A DNA stretch of 64,000 nucleotides from Bradyrhizobium sp. SZCCT0153. Lineage in GTDB: Bacteria > Pseudomonadota > Alphaproteobacteria > Rhizobiales > Xanthobacteraceae. Positions 7,554 to 14,954 of the stretch are shown piece after piece (position 1 is the stretch's first letter; every line of letters begins with the position of its first letter). The stretch is taken from assembly GCF_018129995.1 (NCBI RefSeq), contig NZ_JAFCKS010000003.1:806001-870000 (forward strand), given 5' to 3'. A model generated the notes under the pieces. The model was not told the DNA's origin. It was given only the letters and a program-made list of their open reading frames with translations, and ran no database searches. Made by a program: the position numbers and the translations under genes.

Positions 7554-8042
7554 GTGACCGCAGCCCAGTCGTCCCCACGCAAACGCGCCGGCAACGGCGC
7601 CGTGCGTCCGATCGACGCGGAGGAGATCGGCCTCGACGCGCTGGTCGGGCACGCCGGCTACGCCGTGCGGCGCTTCCAGATCTGGATCTTTCAGGACTTC
7701 ATCAGGACGCTCGGCGAGGTCGATATCCGGCCGACGCAATATTCGGTGCTGACGGTGATTGGTGCCAATCCGGGCCTCAGCCAGATGGCCGTGGCCAAAC
7801 GCCTCGGTATCGAGCGCGCGCGGCTGGTGCATCTGCTCGACAGCCTCGAACAGCGCAAGCTGGTGAAGCGGGTCAAGTCGAAGACGGACCGGCGCTCCCA
7901 CGCGCTGCACCTCACGACGCAGGGCGAGACGGCGCTGGCAAAGTTCAAGCGGCTCGCCGCCGAGCATGAAAGGCATGTCGAGGAAAAGATCGGCAGGGAC
8001 AACCGGGAACGCCTGCTCCGAATCCTCGCGGACTTCACCTGA
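7554..8042 (+). CDS. MarR family regulator next to feruloyl-CoA synthetase
   Basis: A 162-residue MarR protein. Helix-turn-helix region GLSQMAVAKRLGIERARLVHL and the wing SKTDRRSHALHLT are clear. The start is a GTG at 7554, chosen because an AGGAG site lies 7 bases upstream and the reading frame above it has no family-like sequence. It is divergent from the feruloyl-CoA synthetase gene and separated from it by a 21-bp palindrome. Regulators of this kind (CouR, FerC types) are released by the hydroxycinnamoyl-CoA product, so this gene probably represses the ligase until substrate is present. Effector identity is inferred. Confidence 0.88.
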   Translation: MTAAQSSPRKRAGNGAVRPIDAEEIGLDALVGHAGYAVRRFQIWIFQDFIRTLGEVDIRPTQYSVLTVIGANPGLSQMAVAKRLGIERARLVHLLDSLEQRKLVKRVKSKTDRRSHALHLTTQGETALAKFKRLAAEHERHVEEKIGRDNRERLLRILADFT

Positions 8043-8057
8043 TCCTGCCTGCCCAAT

Positions 8058-8069
8058 ATTTGCGCAAAT
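8058..8069. promoter_or_regulatory. Perfect 12-bp palindrome upstream of the atzF promoter
   Basis: ATTTGCGCAAAT lies about 125 bases upstream of the sigma-54 promoter of atzF, within the range where enhancer-binding proteins sit. It is not a recognisable NtrC consensus, so its role as an activator or GntR site is only a suggestion. Confidence 0.3.
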
Positions 8070-8181
8070 GCCCGGAACGGGGCGCTGGCGCGATGATCCG
8101 CAGGGCCACCGAAATATCCCCCAACCTACTGATCTCGCGATAGTATCCCGATCATCCGCCCTGCCCGGATTCTGTACACAA

Positions 8182-8196
8182 TGGCACATCGCTTGC
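8182..8196 (+). promoter_or_regulatory. Sigma-54 (RpoN) promoter of atzF
   Basis: TGGCAC-N5-TTGC with GG and GC separated by exactly 10 bases, the required -24/-12 geometry. Transcription should begin near 8208, giving a leader of about 30 bases to the atzF ATG. It differs from the consensus mainly by A instead of G after TGGCAC. The divergent operon has an equally well-formed copy at 18738-18752. Confidence 0.75.
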
Positions 8197-8238
8197 TTCA
8201 AACCGGGTAAGGGGACCTGTTGCCGGAGTTTTGTCGCC

Positions 8239-10056
8239 ATGGGGGCTGAAATGGGGGCTGATCAGCCTGAAACGATCGCCGCGATAGTGGCCGCACATCG
8301 CGCGGGCACGGTCACGCCGGCGCAGACGATCGCGCGGACCTATCAGCGCATCCGCGACCACAACGATCCCGCCGTGTTCATCAGCCTGCGTGACGAGAAG
8401 GACACGATTGCAGAAGCCGAAAAGCTGGCCGCGAAGGACGCCGCCAGCCTGCCGCTGTACGGCGTCCCGGTCGCGGTGAAGGACAATATCGACGCGCTGG
8501 GCTTTCCGACCACCGCGGCCTGCCCCGCCTTCTCCTATGCGCCAGCGCACGATTCGACCGCGGTGGAGCGGCTGCGCGCGGCCGGTGCGATCATCGTCGG
8601 CAAGACTAACCTGGACCAGTTCGCGACCGGCCTCGTCGGCGTGCGCTCGCCCTATGGCATCCCCAGGAATTCGATCCGCGAGGATCTCATTCCCGGCGGA
8701 TCGAGTTCGGGATCGGCCACCGCCGTCGGCGCCGGGCTGGTGCCGCTGTCGCTGGGCACCGACACCGCCGGCTCGGGCCGCGTGCCGGCGATGCTCAACA
8801 ACATCGTCGGGCTGAAGCCGAGTCTCGGCATGATCTCGACCGCGGGCCTCGTGCCGGCCTGCCGCACACTGGACTGCATCTCGGTGTTCGCGCTGACGGT
8901 CGATGACGCCGCGCTCGCGCTCTCCGTGATGGCCGGCCCCGACCAGGCCGATCCGTTCTCGCGCGACCGGCCGCTTGGCGCGCTTACGCCGCTCCCGGCA
9001 AACCTGCGCCTCGGTGTGCCGCGCAACGGACAGCTGATCTTCTTCGGCGACAAGAAGGCGGAAGCCGCTTACGCCGATGCACTGAAGCGCTGGACTGCGC
9101 TTGGCGCGACGCTGGTCGAATTCGACCTCGAGCCGTTCTACGAGACGGCGCGGCTGCTCTACGAGGGACCCTGGGTCGCCGAGCGCTACCTCGTGATCAA
9201 GAATCTGCTCGCCTCTGCGCCCGACTCGATCCATCCGGTGACGCGCGAGATCACCGCCGCCGGTGCGCGACTGACCGCGGCCGACACTTTCTCCGCGCTC
9301 TATCGCCTGCAGGGCCTGCGCAAGATCGCCGAGCGCACCTTCGCCAATATCGACGCGCTGGTGCTGCCGACGGCGCCGACGGCCTATACGACCGCCCAGG
9401 TGCTGGCCAATCCGGTCGAGCTCAACAGCCGGCTCGGCACCTACACCAATTTCGTCAATCTGCTCGACCTCTGTGGCCTCGCCGTGCCGGCGTCGATGCG
9501 CGCGGACGGCATTCCGTTCGGGATCACGTTGCTCGCTCCCGCGGGACGCGATGCGCTGCTCGCGAGCATCGGCCGCGTGTTTCACGCCGATACCAGGCTG
9601 ACGGTTGGAGCCAAGGGCGCGGCGCAGGCTACACTCGTGCCGCTTCCCGCTGACAGCAGCGATGAGATTCCGATCGCCGTCGTTGGCGCGCATCTGTCTG
9701 GCATGGCGCTGAACGGCGAATTGAAGGCGCTGAACGGAAAGCTGATCGAAGCGACCAAGACGGCACCGGACTACAAGCTCTACGCATTGAACACCACGCC
9801 GCCGAAGCCGGGCATGCTGCGCGTCGAAGCCGGCAAGGGCGCGTCGATCGAGCTGGAAATCTGGTCGCTGTCATCCTCCGCCTTCGGCAAGTTCGTCAAC
9901 GCGATCCCTTCGCCGATGGCGATCGGCACTGTTCGCTTGGCGGATGGCCGCAGCGTAAAAGGCTTTCTCGTCGAGCCGGAAGTGCTGAGCGAAGCCCGCG
10001 AGATCACCGCGTATGGCGGCTGGCGCGCGTATATGGCGGAAGCTGCGACGACGTAG
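8239..10056 (+). CDS. atzF: Allophanate hydrolase AtzF
   Basis: A 605-residue amidase-signature enzyme that splits allophanate (urea-1-carboxylate) to ammonia and carbon dioxide in the cytoplasm. The Ser-cisSer-Lys triad is seen as Lys81 (VAVKDN), Ser155 (PGGSSSGSA) and Ser179 (DTAGSGR). The extra C-terminal domain of true allophanate hydrolases is present (from about residue 475, including VGAHLSGMALNGEL and YGGWRAYM). The length equals that of AtzF from Pseudomonas ADP. Start chosen at the ATG at 8239 because a CCGGAG site precedes it and it gives the family length. It is driven by a sigma-54 promoter, convergent with the atzGEH operon, whose products feed it. No urea carboxylase gene is adjacent, which favours AtzF over a DUR1,2-type role. 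Confidence 0.93.
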   Translation: MGAEMGADQPETIAAIVAAHRAGTVTPAQTIARTYQRIRDHNDPAVFISLRDEKDTIAEAEKLAAKDAASLPLYGVPVAVKDNIDALGFPTTAACPAFSYAPAHDSTAVERLRAAGAIIVGKTNLDQFATGLVGVRSPYGIPRNSIREDLIPGGSSSGSATAVGAGLVPLSLGTDTAGSGRVPAMLNNIVGLKPSLGMISTAGLVPACRTLDCISVFALTVDDAALALSVMAGPDQADPFSRDRPLGALTPLPANLRLGVPRNGQLIFFGDKKAEAAYADALKRWTALGATLVEFDLEPFYETARLLYEGPWVAERYLVIKNLLASAPDSIHPVTREITAAGARLTAADTFSALYRLQGLRKIAERTFANIDALVLPTAPTAYTTAQVLANPVELNSRLGTYTNFVNLLDLCGLAVPASMRADGIPFGITLLAPAGRDALLASIGRVFHADTRLTVGAKGAAQATLVPLPADSSDEIPIAVVGAHLSGMALNGELKALNGKLIEATKTAPDYKLYALNTTPPKPGMLRVEAGKGASIELEIWSLSSSAFGKFVNAIPSPMAIGTVRLADGRSVKGFLVEPEVLSEAREITAYGGWRAYMAEAATT

Positions 10057-10083
10057 GACAACCCTGCGGGCCCAACAAATGCT

Positions 10084-10205
10084 GTCGTCCCGGCGAAGGC
10101 CGGGAACCATACCCACAGGATTGGAATTGGCGAAGACTCGGAGTTATCAGCTTCGCGTCACAACTAAGCCCCGGGATTATGGGTCCCGGCCTTCGCCGGG
10201 ACGAC
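10084..10205. repeat. Inverted-end palindromic element between atzF and the GntR gene
   Basis: GTCGTCCCGGCGAAGGCCGG at the left and its mirror at the right (10184-10205) enclose about 78 bases of less symmetric sequence. Shorter members of the same family are at 53287-53310 and 59438-59465. It separates two convergent genes and could end both messages. Confidence 0.75.
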
Positions 10206-10229
10206 ACGGAGTTCGTTGAAGCGCCGTCA

Positions 10230-10952
10230 CTACACCGACACCGCGTAGATCTCGTACTCCCCGCGCACCAGTTCGATATGCGCGCGCATGGCGGCGGCGG
10301 CGCCCTGCTTGTCGCCGCGCATGATGGCGACGACGACGCGGTCGTGCTCGGCTTGCGATTTGGCGAGACGGCCGAGGTTGCGGAACTGGGCGCGGCGGAA
10401 CGGCTGCACGCGCACGCGCGTCGCCAGCGTGATCTCGGCGATGTAGCCGTTCTGCGAGCCCGCATAAATCGCGTTGTGGAAACGCTCGTTGACCTCGTGG
10501 AAGCGATCGGGATTGCCGGCATAGCTCAACACCCGCAACTCTTCGTGGATGGCTTCCAGGCCGTGGCGCTCGGCCGCGGACATGCGCTCGGCGGCGAGGC
10601 CGGCGCACAGCGCCTCGAGTTCCGCCATCGCTTCGAACATGCCCGTCAGCCGTTCGAATGAAGGCTGCGCCACCACCGCGCCGCGATGGGCCCGCGCTTC
10701 GACGAGACCGCTTGCCACGAGCTGACGCAGCGCTTCGCGCACCGGGGTCCGCGACACGTTGAAGCGCCGCGCGATATCGGTCTCGTCCAGCGGCGCGCCG
10801 GGGGCGAGGGTCCCGCGCACGATCTCGTCGGCGAGCTGAAGGCGCAGCTCCTCGGCGCGCGTGACCTTGTGCACGCTGGGTTGCGCCCGGTCGACGCGCG
10901 GCACCACCGGCTCGGCCGGCAATGCTCCGGGCGGAAGATCGTCAAGCGTCAT
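10230..10952 (-). CDS. GntR family regulator (FCD type) at the end of the atz operon
   Basis: A 240-residue FadR/VanR-type regulator: N-terminal winged helix (DIARRFNVSRTPVREALRQL) and an all-helical C-terminal FCD ligand domain with the metal- or acid-binding EVNERFHNAIY and H-rich stretches. The gene starts 4 bases after the atzH stop and is the last gene of the minus-strand operon, so it is probably an autogenous sensor of a pathway intermediate acting on top of the sigma-54 control. The upstream open frame extends further, but the ATG at 10952 fits the operon spacing and the family length. Confidence 0.88.
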   Translation of the reverse strand: MTLDDLPPGALPAEPVVPRVDRAQPSVHKVTRAEELRLQLADEIVRGTLAPGAPLDETDIARRFNVSRTPVREALRQLVASGLVEARAHRGAVVAQPSFERLTGMFEAMAELEALCAGLAAERMSAAERHGLEAIHEELRVLSYAGNPDRFHEVNERFHNAIYAGSQNGYIAEITLATRVRVQPFRRAQFRNLGRLAKSQAEHDRVVVAIMRGDKQGAAAAMRAHIELVRGEYEIYAVSV

Positions 10953-10956
10953 ACGG

Positions 10957-11349
10957 TCAGGTCTCTTTCGACTCGTCGATGATGCTGACATGGGCGGCGA
11001 CGACGCGCCAGCCCTCCGGGAAACGAATCCAGGTCTGCATCTGCCGGCCGACCTTGCCGGGAGCCGTGTCGCGATAAAACAGGGTGGAGGCCACGGCCGC
11101 GTCGCGACCGTAGCTGGAGATGACGGTTTTTGCAGTGCGGCGGTTGAGCCCGACCGGCGAGCGGCCCGCGCGAAAACCGGAGATCGCCTCATAGCCATAG
11201 AGGTTCTCGCCGATGCCGTAACGCAGCGTGCGGGGGTCGTTGCGGAACAGCTCGCCGAGCACGGCGACGTCGTTGGTGATGAGGGCCTGCTCGTAACGAT
11301 CGAACGCGGCCTTCACTTCCGCGATCACCTCGGGGAGATCGATCTCCAT
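10957..11349 (-). CDS. atzH: AtzH-like NTF2-fold protein (DUF3225)
   Basis: A 130-residue protein of the SnoaL/NTF2-like fold, matching DUF3225/AtzH in size and position. In Pseudomonas ADP, AtzH was described as a decarboxylating amidase that rescues 1,3-dicarboxyurea, a side product formed when 1-carboxybiuret reacts. Typical features are EVKAAFDRYEQALITND near the start and FPEGWRVVAAHVS near the end. GAGAGGA lies before the ATG at 11349, and the gene starts one base after the atzE stop, so they are co-translated. Function is taken from the family and from the neighbouring atzE and atzG. Confidence 0.85.
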   Translation of the reverse strand: MEIDLPEVIAEVKAAFDRYEQALITNDVAVLGELFRNDPRTLRYGIGENLYGYEAISGFRAGRSPVGLNRRTAKTVISSYGRDAAVASTLFYRDTAPGKVGRQMQTWIRFPEGWRVVAAHVSIIDESKET

Positions 11350-11350
11350 T

Positions 11351-12748
11351 TTAAATTCCTCTCGGCGACGGCGCGGACGCAACGCCCATCTTCTCCAATG
11401 CGTACGCGACGCGCAGCGCGATGTCCTCGCGCCATGGCGCGGCGATGATCTGCACGCCGATCGGCAGCGGCTCGAGCGGCACCGGCACGGCGACGACGGG
11501 CAGGCCGATGAACGAGATCGGCTGGGTGTGAATGCCGATATTGGCGCGCACCGGCAATTCGACGCCGTCGAGCGTGAAATTCACCTGGCCGAGTTTTGGC
11601 GCGGTGCAGGGCGTTGCCGGCGCGATCAGCACGTCCACCGACTTGAAAATCTCGGCGAATTGCGCACGGTACCAGCGGCGGAACTTTTGCGCGCGGTCGA
11701 CCAGCGGTGCCGGCACCATCGCGCCCGCAATCAGCCGGTCGCGCACGGCGGGATCGAAATCGTTCGGGCGCTTGCGCAGCCGGTCGAGATGCAGCGAGGC
11801 GCCTTCGGTGGTGGAGATGACGTAAGCCGCTGCACGGGCGCGCGCGGCTTCGGGCACCTCGACGACCTGCGTCGCACCGAGCGCCTTGGCGACACGGCTG
11901 ACGGCTTCGACCGCTTCCGGGAAAACGTTCTTCTGGAAGTAACCGCCGGCGACGGCGATGCGCAGGTCCGAAACCGGATTGGCGAGCAGCGGCGTCGTCG
12001 GTTCCAGACCGCGTGTGGTCGTGCAGGCGGCATCGTCGGCATCCGGCCCCTGCATCGCGTCATAGGCGAGCGCGAGATCGGTGACGGAGCGTGCGAACGG
12101 GCCGAGATGATCGAAGCTCGCGACGAACGGAAACGACCGCGCGCGCGACAGCCGGCCATAGGTCGGCTTCAGGCCGAAGATGCCGCAGAAGGAGGACGGC
12201 ACGCGGATCGAGCCGTTGGTGTCCGAGCCGAGCGCGATCGGCACCAGCGCGCCGCCGACAGCGCTTCCCGAACCGCCGGAGGAGCCGCCGCTCATCCGCG
12301 TGGTGTCATGCGGGTTGCGCGAGGGGCCGTCATGGACGTTCTCGCCGGTGAAGTCGTAGGCGTATTCGCCCATGTTGAGTGCGCCGACCAGCACGGCGCC
12401 GGCGGCTTCCATGCGTTCGATCAGCGTGGCATCGCGCTTGGCGGGTGCAAGATCGCGGTTGATCTTCGAGCCTGCGCGCGTGGGCAGGCCCGCGACGTCG
12501 AACAGGTTCTTCACCGCGAAAGGCACGCCGGCGAGCGGGCCGACGGTCTTGCCGGCGGCAATGTCCGCATCGATCGCGCGCGCCTTGGCGCGGGCGCGAT
12601 CGGCGGTGACGTCGGTGAAGGAATTGAGGATGGTGTCGTGCTGCTTGATGCGCGCGAGCGCGGCTTCGGTGGCATCGAGCGCGGACAATTTGCCGCCGGC
12701 CACCGCCTTGGCGATGTCGGCAGCCGTCATCTCTGGCTTGGTCGTCAT
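11351..12748 (-). CDS. atzE: AtzE-like amidase (1-carboxybiuret hydrolase catalytic subunit)
   Basis: A 465-residue amidase-signature enzyme with triad Lys80 (PFAVKNL), Ser156 (SGGSSGGS) and Ser180 (DTNGSIR). AtzE hydrolyses 1-carboxybiuret to 1,3-dicarboxyurea or allophanate-level products and works as a heterotetramer with the small protein AtzG. The gene is directly downstream of atzG (7 bases) and upstream of atzH, the same order as reported for the AtzG-AtzE-AtzH group. Alone it could be read as an AtzE/GatA-type amidase of unknown substrate; the neighbours are what make the AtzE call strong. The physiological substrate here is unknown because no cyanuric acid hydrolase is present. Confidence 0.87.
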   Translation of the reverse strand: MTTKPEMTAADIAKAVAGGKLSALDATEAALARIKQHDTILNSFTDVTADRARAKARAIDADIAAGKTVGPLAGVPFAVKNLFDVAGLPTRAGSKINRDLAPAKRDATLIERMEAAGAVLVGALNMGEYAYDFTGENVHDGPSRNPHDTTRMSGGSSGGSGSAVGGALVPIALGSDTNGSIRVPSSFCGIFGLKPTYGRLSRARSFPFVASFDHLGPFARSVTDLALAYDAMQGPDADDAACTTTRGLEPTTPLLANPVSDLRIAVAGGYFQKNVFPEAVEAVSRVAKALGATQVVEVPEAARARAAAYVISTTEGASLHLDRLRKRPNDFDPAVRDRLIAGAMVPAPLVDRAQKFRRWYRAQFAEIFKSVDVLIAPATPCTAPKLGQVNFTLDGVELPVRANIGIHTQPISFIGLPVVAVPVPLEPLPIGVQIIAAPWREDIALRVAYALEKMGVASAPSPRGI

Positions 12749-12755
12749 GGCGGCG

Positions 12756-12935
12756 TCAGACGGTGAATACGGGCGCCGGCTCGGTCTCGTCCGGCAGCGC
12801 GAATTCGTCGACGAGGCGGCCGAGCCGCAGCGACACTTCGAGGTTGGCGCGAACCGCCGGCCTCCAGGCCTGCTCGACCGGCAGTGCCAGCGCCTTGGAT
12901 ACGGCGTCGATATAGTCGTCCAGCGGCTCGGCCAT
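12756..12935 (-). CDS. atzG: AtzG-like small subunit (DUF4089)
   Basis: A 59-residue protein, largely helical, beginning MAEPLDDYIDAVSKALALPV and ending in an acidic tail. It corresponds to DUF4089/AtzG, the small partner that wraps around AtzE and stabilises it, related to the GatC subunit of the glutamyl-tRNA amidotransferase. The ATG at 12935 is chosen over an upstream TTG at 12950 because a GGGAG site precedes it. It lies 26 bases after the ABC ATPase stop and 7 bases before atzE. Confidence 0.85.
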   Translation of the reverse strand: MAEPLDDYIDAVSKALALPVEQAWRPAVRANLEVSLRLGRLVDEFALPDETEPAPVFTV

Positions 12936-12961
12936 CACGCTCCCAAACAATCAGTGCACTC

Positions 12962-14764
12962 TCAGTGTACTGGCAACGGCGGATGCGGGATCGCCGTCAA
13001 CAGCTCCTTGGTGTAGTCGTCCTGCGGATCGCTCAAAACCCTCTCGGAAGAGCCTTCCTCGACGATTCGACCCGTCCGCATCACAATGACACGATCGCAC
13101 AACAAGCGCACTACGTTCAAATCATGCGAGACGAACAGATAGCTCATACCTAGCCGCGCCTTGAGGTCCTGGAGCAGGTTCAGGACCACGGCCTGGACCG
13201 AGACATCGAGCGCCGCCGTCGGCTCGTCGAGAATGACGAGCTTGGGATGCAGGGCGATGGCGCGGGCGATGCCGACACGGGCCTTCTGGCCGCCGGACAA
13301 TTGGTGCGGAAACCGATCCAGCAGGTTGAGCGGCAATCCGACCATGGTGGCCAGCTCCTCGCAGCGGGCGCGGAGCGCGTCGCGCCCCCTGACGTCGCCG
13401 AGCTGCATGATCGGATCGGCGATGGCGCGCACGGCGGTGAAGCGCGGGTTGAGGCTGTCGGTCGGGTCCTGGAACACCATCTGGATGTGGCTGCGTTGCG
13501 GCAGCCGGGCAAACGAGGCAGGCGGCATGGCGCCGATGTCCTCGCCGTCGAACTGGATCAGGCCGGAGGTCTGGTCGAGCAGCCGCATCACCATCATCGA
13601 GGTGGTCGATTTGCCGCAGCCGGATTCCCCGACGAGGCCGACGCTCTCGCCGTGGCCGATCGAGAAGCTGATGCCGTCGACGGCGCGGAAAACATCCGGC
13701 TCGACCGGCGGCTTGCGACCGAACAATTTGCCGAGCGTCGCAGTGGCGCCCTGGCGGGGATATTCCTTGACCAGCTTTTCGATCAGGAGAAGGGGCGTCT
13801 TCTCCCTCTCCCCGTCCTTCACGGGGAGAGGGTTGGGGTGAGGGGCTGTTTCCGCGAGCACGGCGCTGGGAGAGCCCCCCTCACCCGCCGCACTTCGTGC
13901 ATCGGCCTCTCCCCGCGCGCGGGGAGAGGCAAGAGCCTCTTCCTCCGGCAACAGATCGCGCAACGACACGCCAAGTCGGGGCGTCGCGCGCATCAGCTTC
14001 TTGGTGTAGGGGTGCTGCGGATTGGCGAAGATGTCGGCGGCCTTGGCGGTCTCGACCACACGGCCCTTCTCCATCACAACGACGCGGTCGCAATAGGCCG
14101 CCGCAAGACCTAGGTCATGCGTGATCAGGATGGTCGACATCGACTTGCGCTTGGTCAGCTCGACGATCAAATCCATCACCGCCTTCTGCGTGGTGACGTC
14201 GAGGCCGGTGGTCGGCTCGTCCGCGATCAGCAGCTGCGGATTGCAGGCGAGCGCGAGCGCGATGACGACGCGCTGGCACATGCCGCCTGACAGCTCGAAC
14301 GGATAGGCGTGATAGCGCTCGCGCGGACGGGCGATCTTGACCTGCTCCAGCGCCTCGATCGCCTTCTCGCCGTGATCCGAAACCATGGCCTGCTGCACAT
14401 GGGTGCGCAGCACGTCCTCGATCTGGTCGCCGACTTTCCGGATCGGATTGAGCGCGGCGCGCGGGTTTTGGAAGATCATCGAGACCTCGCGGCCGCGCAG
14501 GTCGCGCATCTGGTCTTCGGTCGCGGCCTTGACGTCGATGCCGGAGAACATCACCGAGCCCTCGGCGATCCGCCCCGCGCGGTCGAGGATGCGCATCACC
14601 GCATAGGACGTCACCGACTTGCCGGAGCCGGACTCGCCGACGATGGCGAGCGTCTCGCCCTTGGCGACGGAGATGTCGACGTGCTGCACGGCTTTGACGA
14701 TGCCGCGGCGGGTGGTGAATTCGACCGTGAGGTCCTGGACGTCGAGGAGCGGCTGGGCGGTCAT
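12962..14764 (-). CDS. Fused DppD-DppF-type ABC ATPase with a repeat-derived linker
   Basis: A 600-residue tandem ATPase energising a peptide-type importer. Domain 1 (about residues 5-275) has Walker A GESGSGKS, signature LSGGMCQR and Walker B LLIADEPT; domain 2 (about 325-600) has GESGCGKS, LSGGQKAR and LVILDEPT. Each carries the C-terminal oligopeptide extension (HPYTKKLM, DDYTKELL). The linker at about residues 278-320 is encoded by a palindromic intergenic-type repeat (13804-13930) and reads like translated repeat (PRARGEA, PHPNPLPVKDGERE). Start at 14764 is the ATG nearest the first strand. It lies between the permease genes and atzG, so the importer and the hydrolases form one operon. 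Confidence 0.92.
   Translation of the reverse strand: MTAQPLLDVQDLTVEFTTRRGIVKAVQHVDISVAKGETLAIVGESGSGKSVTSYAVMRILDRAGRIAEGSVMFSGIDVKAATEDQMRDLRGREVSMIFQNPRAALNPIRKVGDQIEDVLRTHVQQAMVSDHGEKAIEALEQVKIARPRERYHAYPFELSGGMCQRVVIALALACNPQLLIADEPTTGLDVTTQKAVMDLIVELTKRKSMSTILITHDLGLAAAYCDRVVVMEKGRVVETAKAADIFANPQHPYTKKLMRATPRLGVSLRDLLPEEEALASPRARGEADARSAAGEGGSPSAVLAETAPHPNPLPVKDGEREKTPLLLIEKLVKEYPRQGATATLGKLFGRKPPVEPDVFRAVDGISFSIGHGESVGLVGESGCGKSTTSMMVMRLLDQTSGLIQFDGEDIGAMPPASFARLPQRSHIQMVFQDPTDSLNPRFTAVRAIADPIMQLGDVRGRDALRARCEELATMVGLPLNLLDRFPHQLSGGQKARVGIARAIALHPKLVILDEPTAALDVSVQAVVLNLLQDLKARLGMSYLFVSHDLNVVRLLCDRVIVMRTGRIVEEGSSERVLSDPQDDYTKELLTAIPHPPLPVH
13804..13930. repeat. Palindromic repeat inserted in frame inside the ABC ATPase gene
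   Basis: Two strong hairpins: a 12-bp stem (13804-13815 with 13821-13832) and a 26-bp perfect palindrome (13905-13930, GCCTCTCCCCGCG and mirror), joined by a segment containing CTGTTTCCGCGAG. The second palindrome and the TGTTTCCGC flank resemble the intergenic copy at 1660-1708. The reading frame stays open through the whole element and supplies the linker between the two ATPase domains. Confidence 0.8.
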
Positions 14765-14890
14765 GGCTGGCTCCCACTCAAAAATGTCGAAAACAACCCC
14801 ATGCACAGTAGAATGGCATTGGAATCATTGGGGATTTTCCGCCGGAGAATGCATAAGGGCGGGCACTGCTCTCTCATTCCGCCCGGGGCC

Positions 14891-14934
14891 ACCCTCTCCC
14901 CCGCCCTCCCCCGCAAGGGGGGAGGGAGCGCACC
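14891..14934. repeat. GC-rich hairpin repeat inside the transport operon
   Basis: CCCTCCCCCGC and GGGGGGAGGG arms followed by AGCGCACC, one arm of the paired-palindrome family seen complete at 16931-17039. It lies in the 190-base gap between the permease and ATPase genes, where nothing else is visible. Confidence 0.65.
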
Positions 14935-14954
14935 GGTGAACGAGGAAGCAATCA

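Noticed and set aside
10084..10205. Insertion sequence or transposon remnant
   Set aside because: Inverted ends are present, but the inside is under 100 bases with no transposase sequence. Better classed as a palindromic intergenic element.
13801..13935. Boundary between two separate ATPase genes
   Set aside because: I looked for a stop or start in the repeat-derived linker because DppD and DppF are usually separate, but the frame is open throughout and no ribosome site precedes domain 2.
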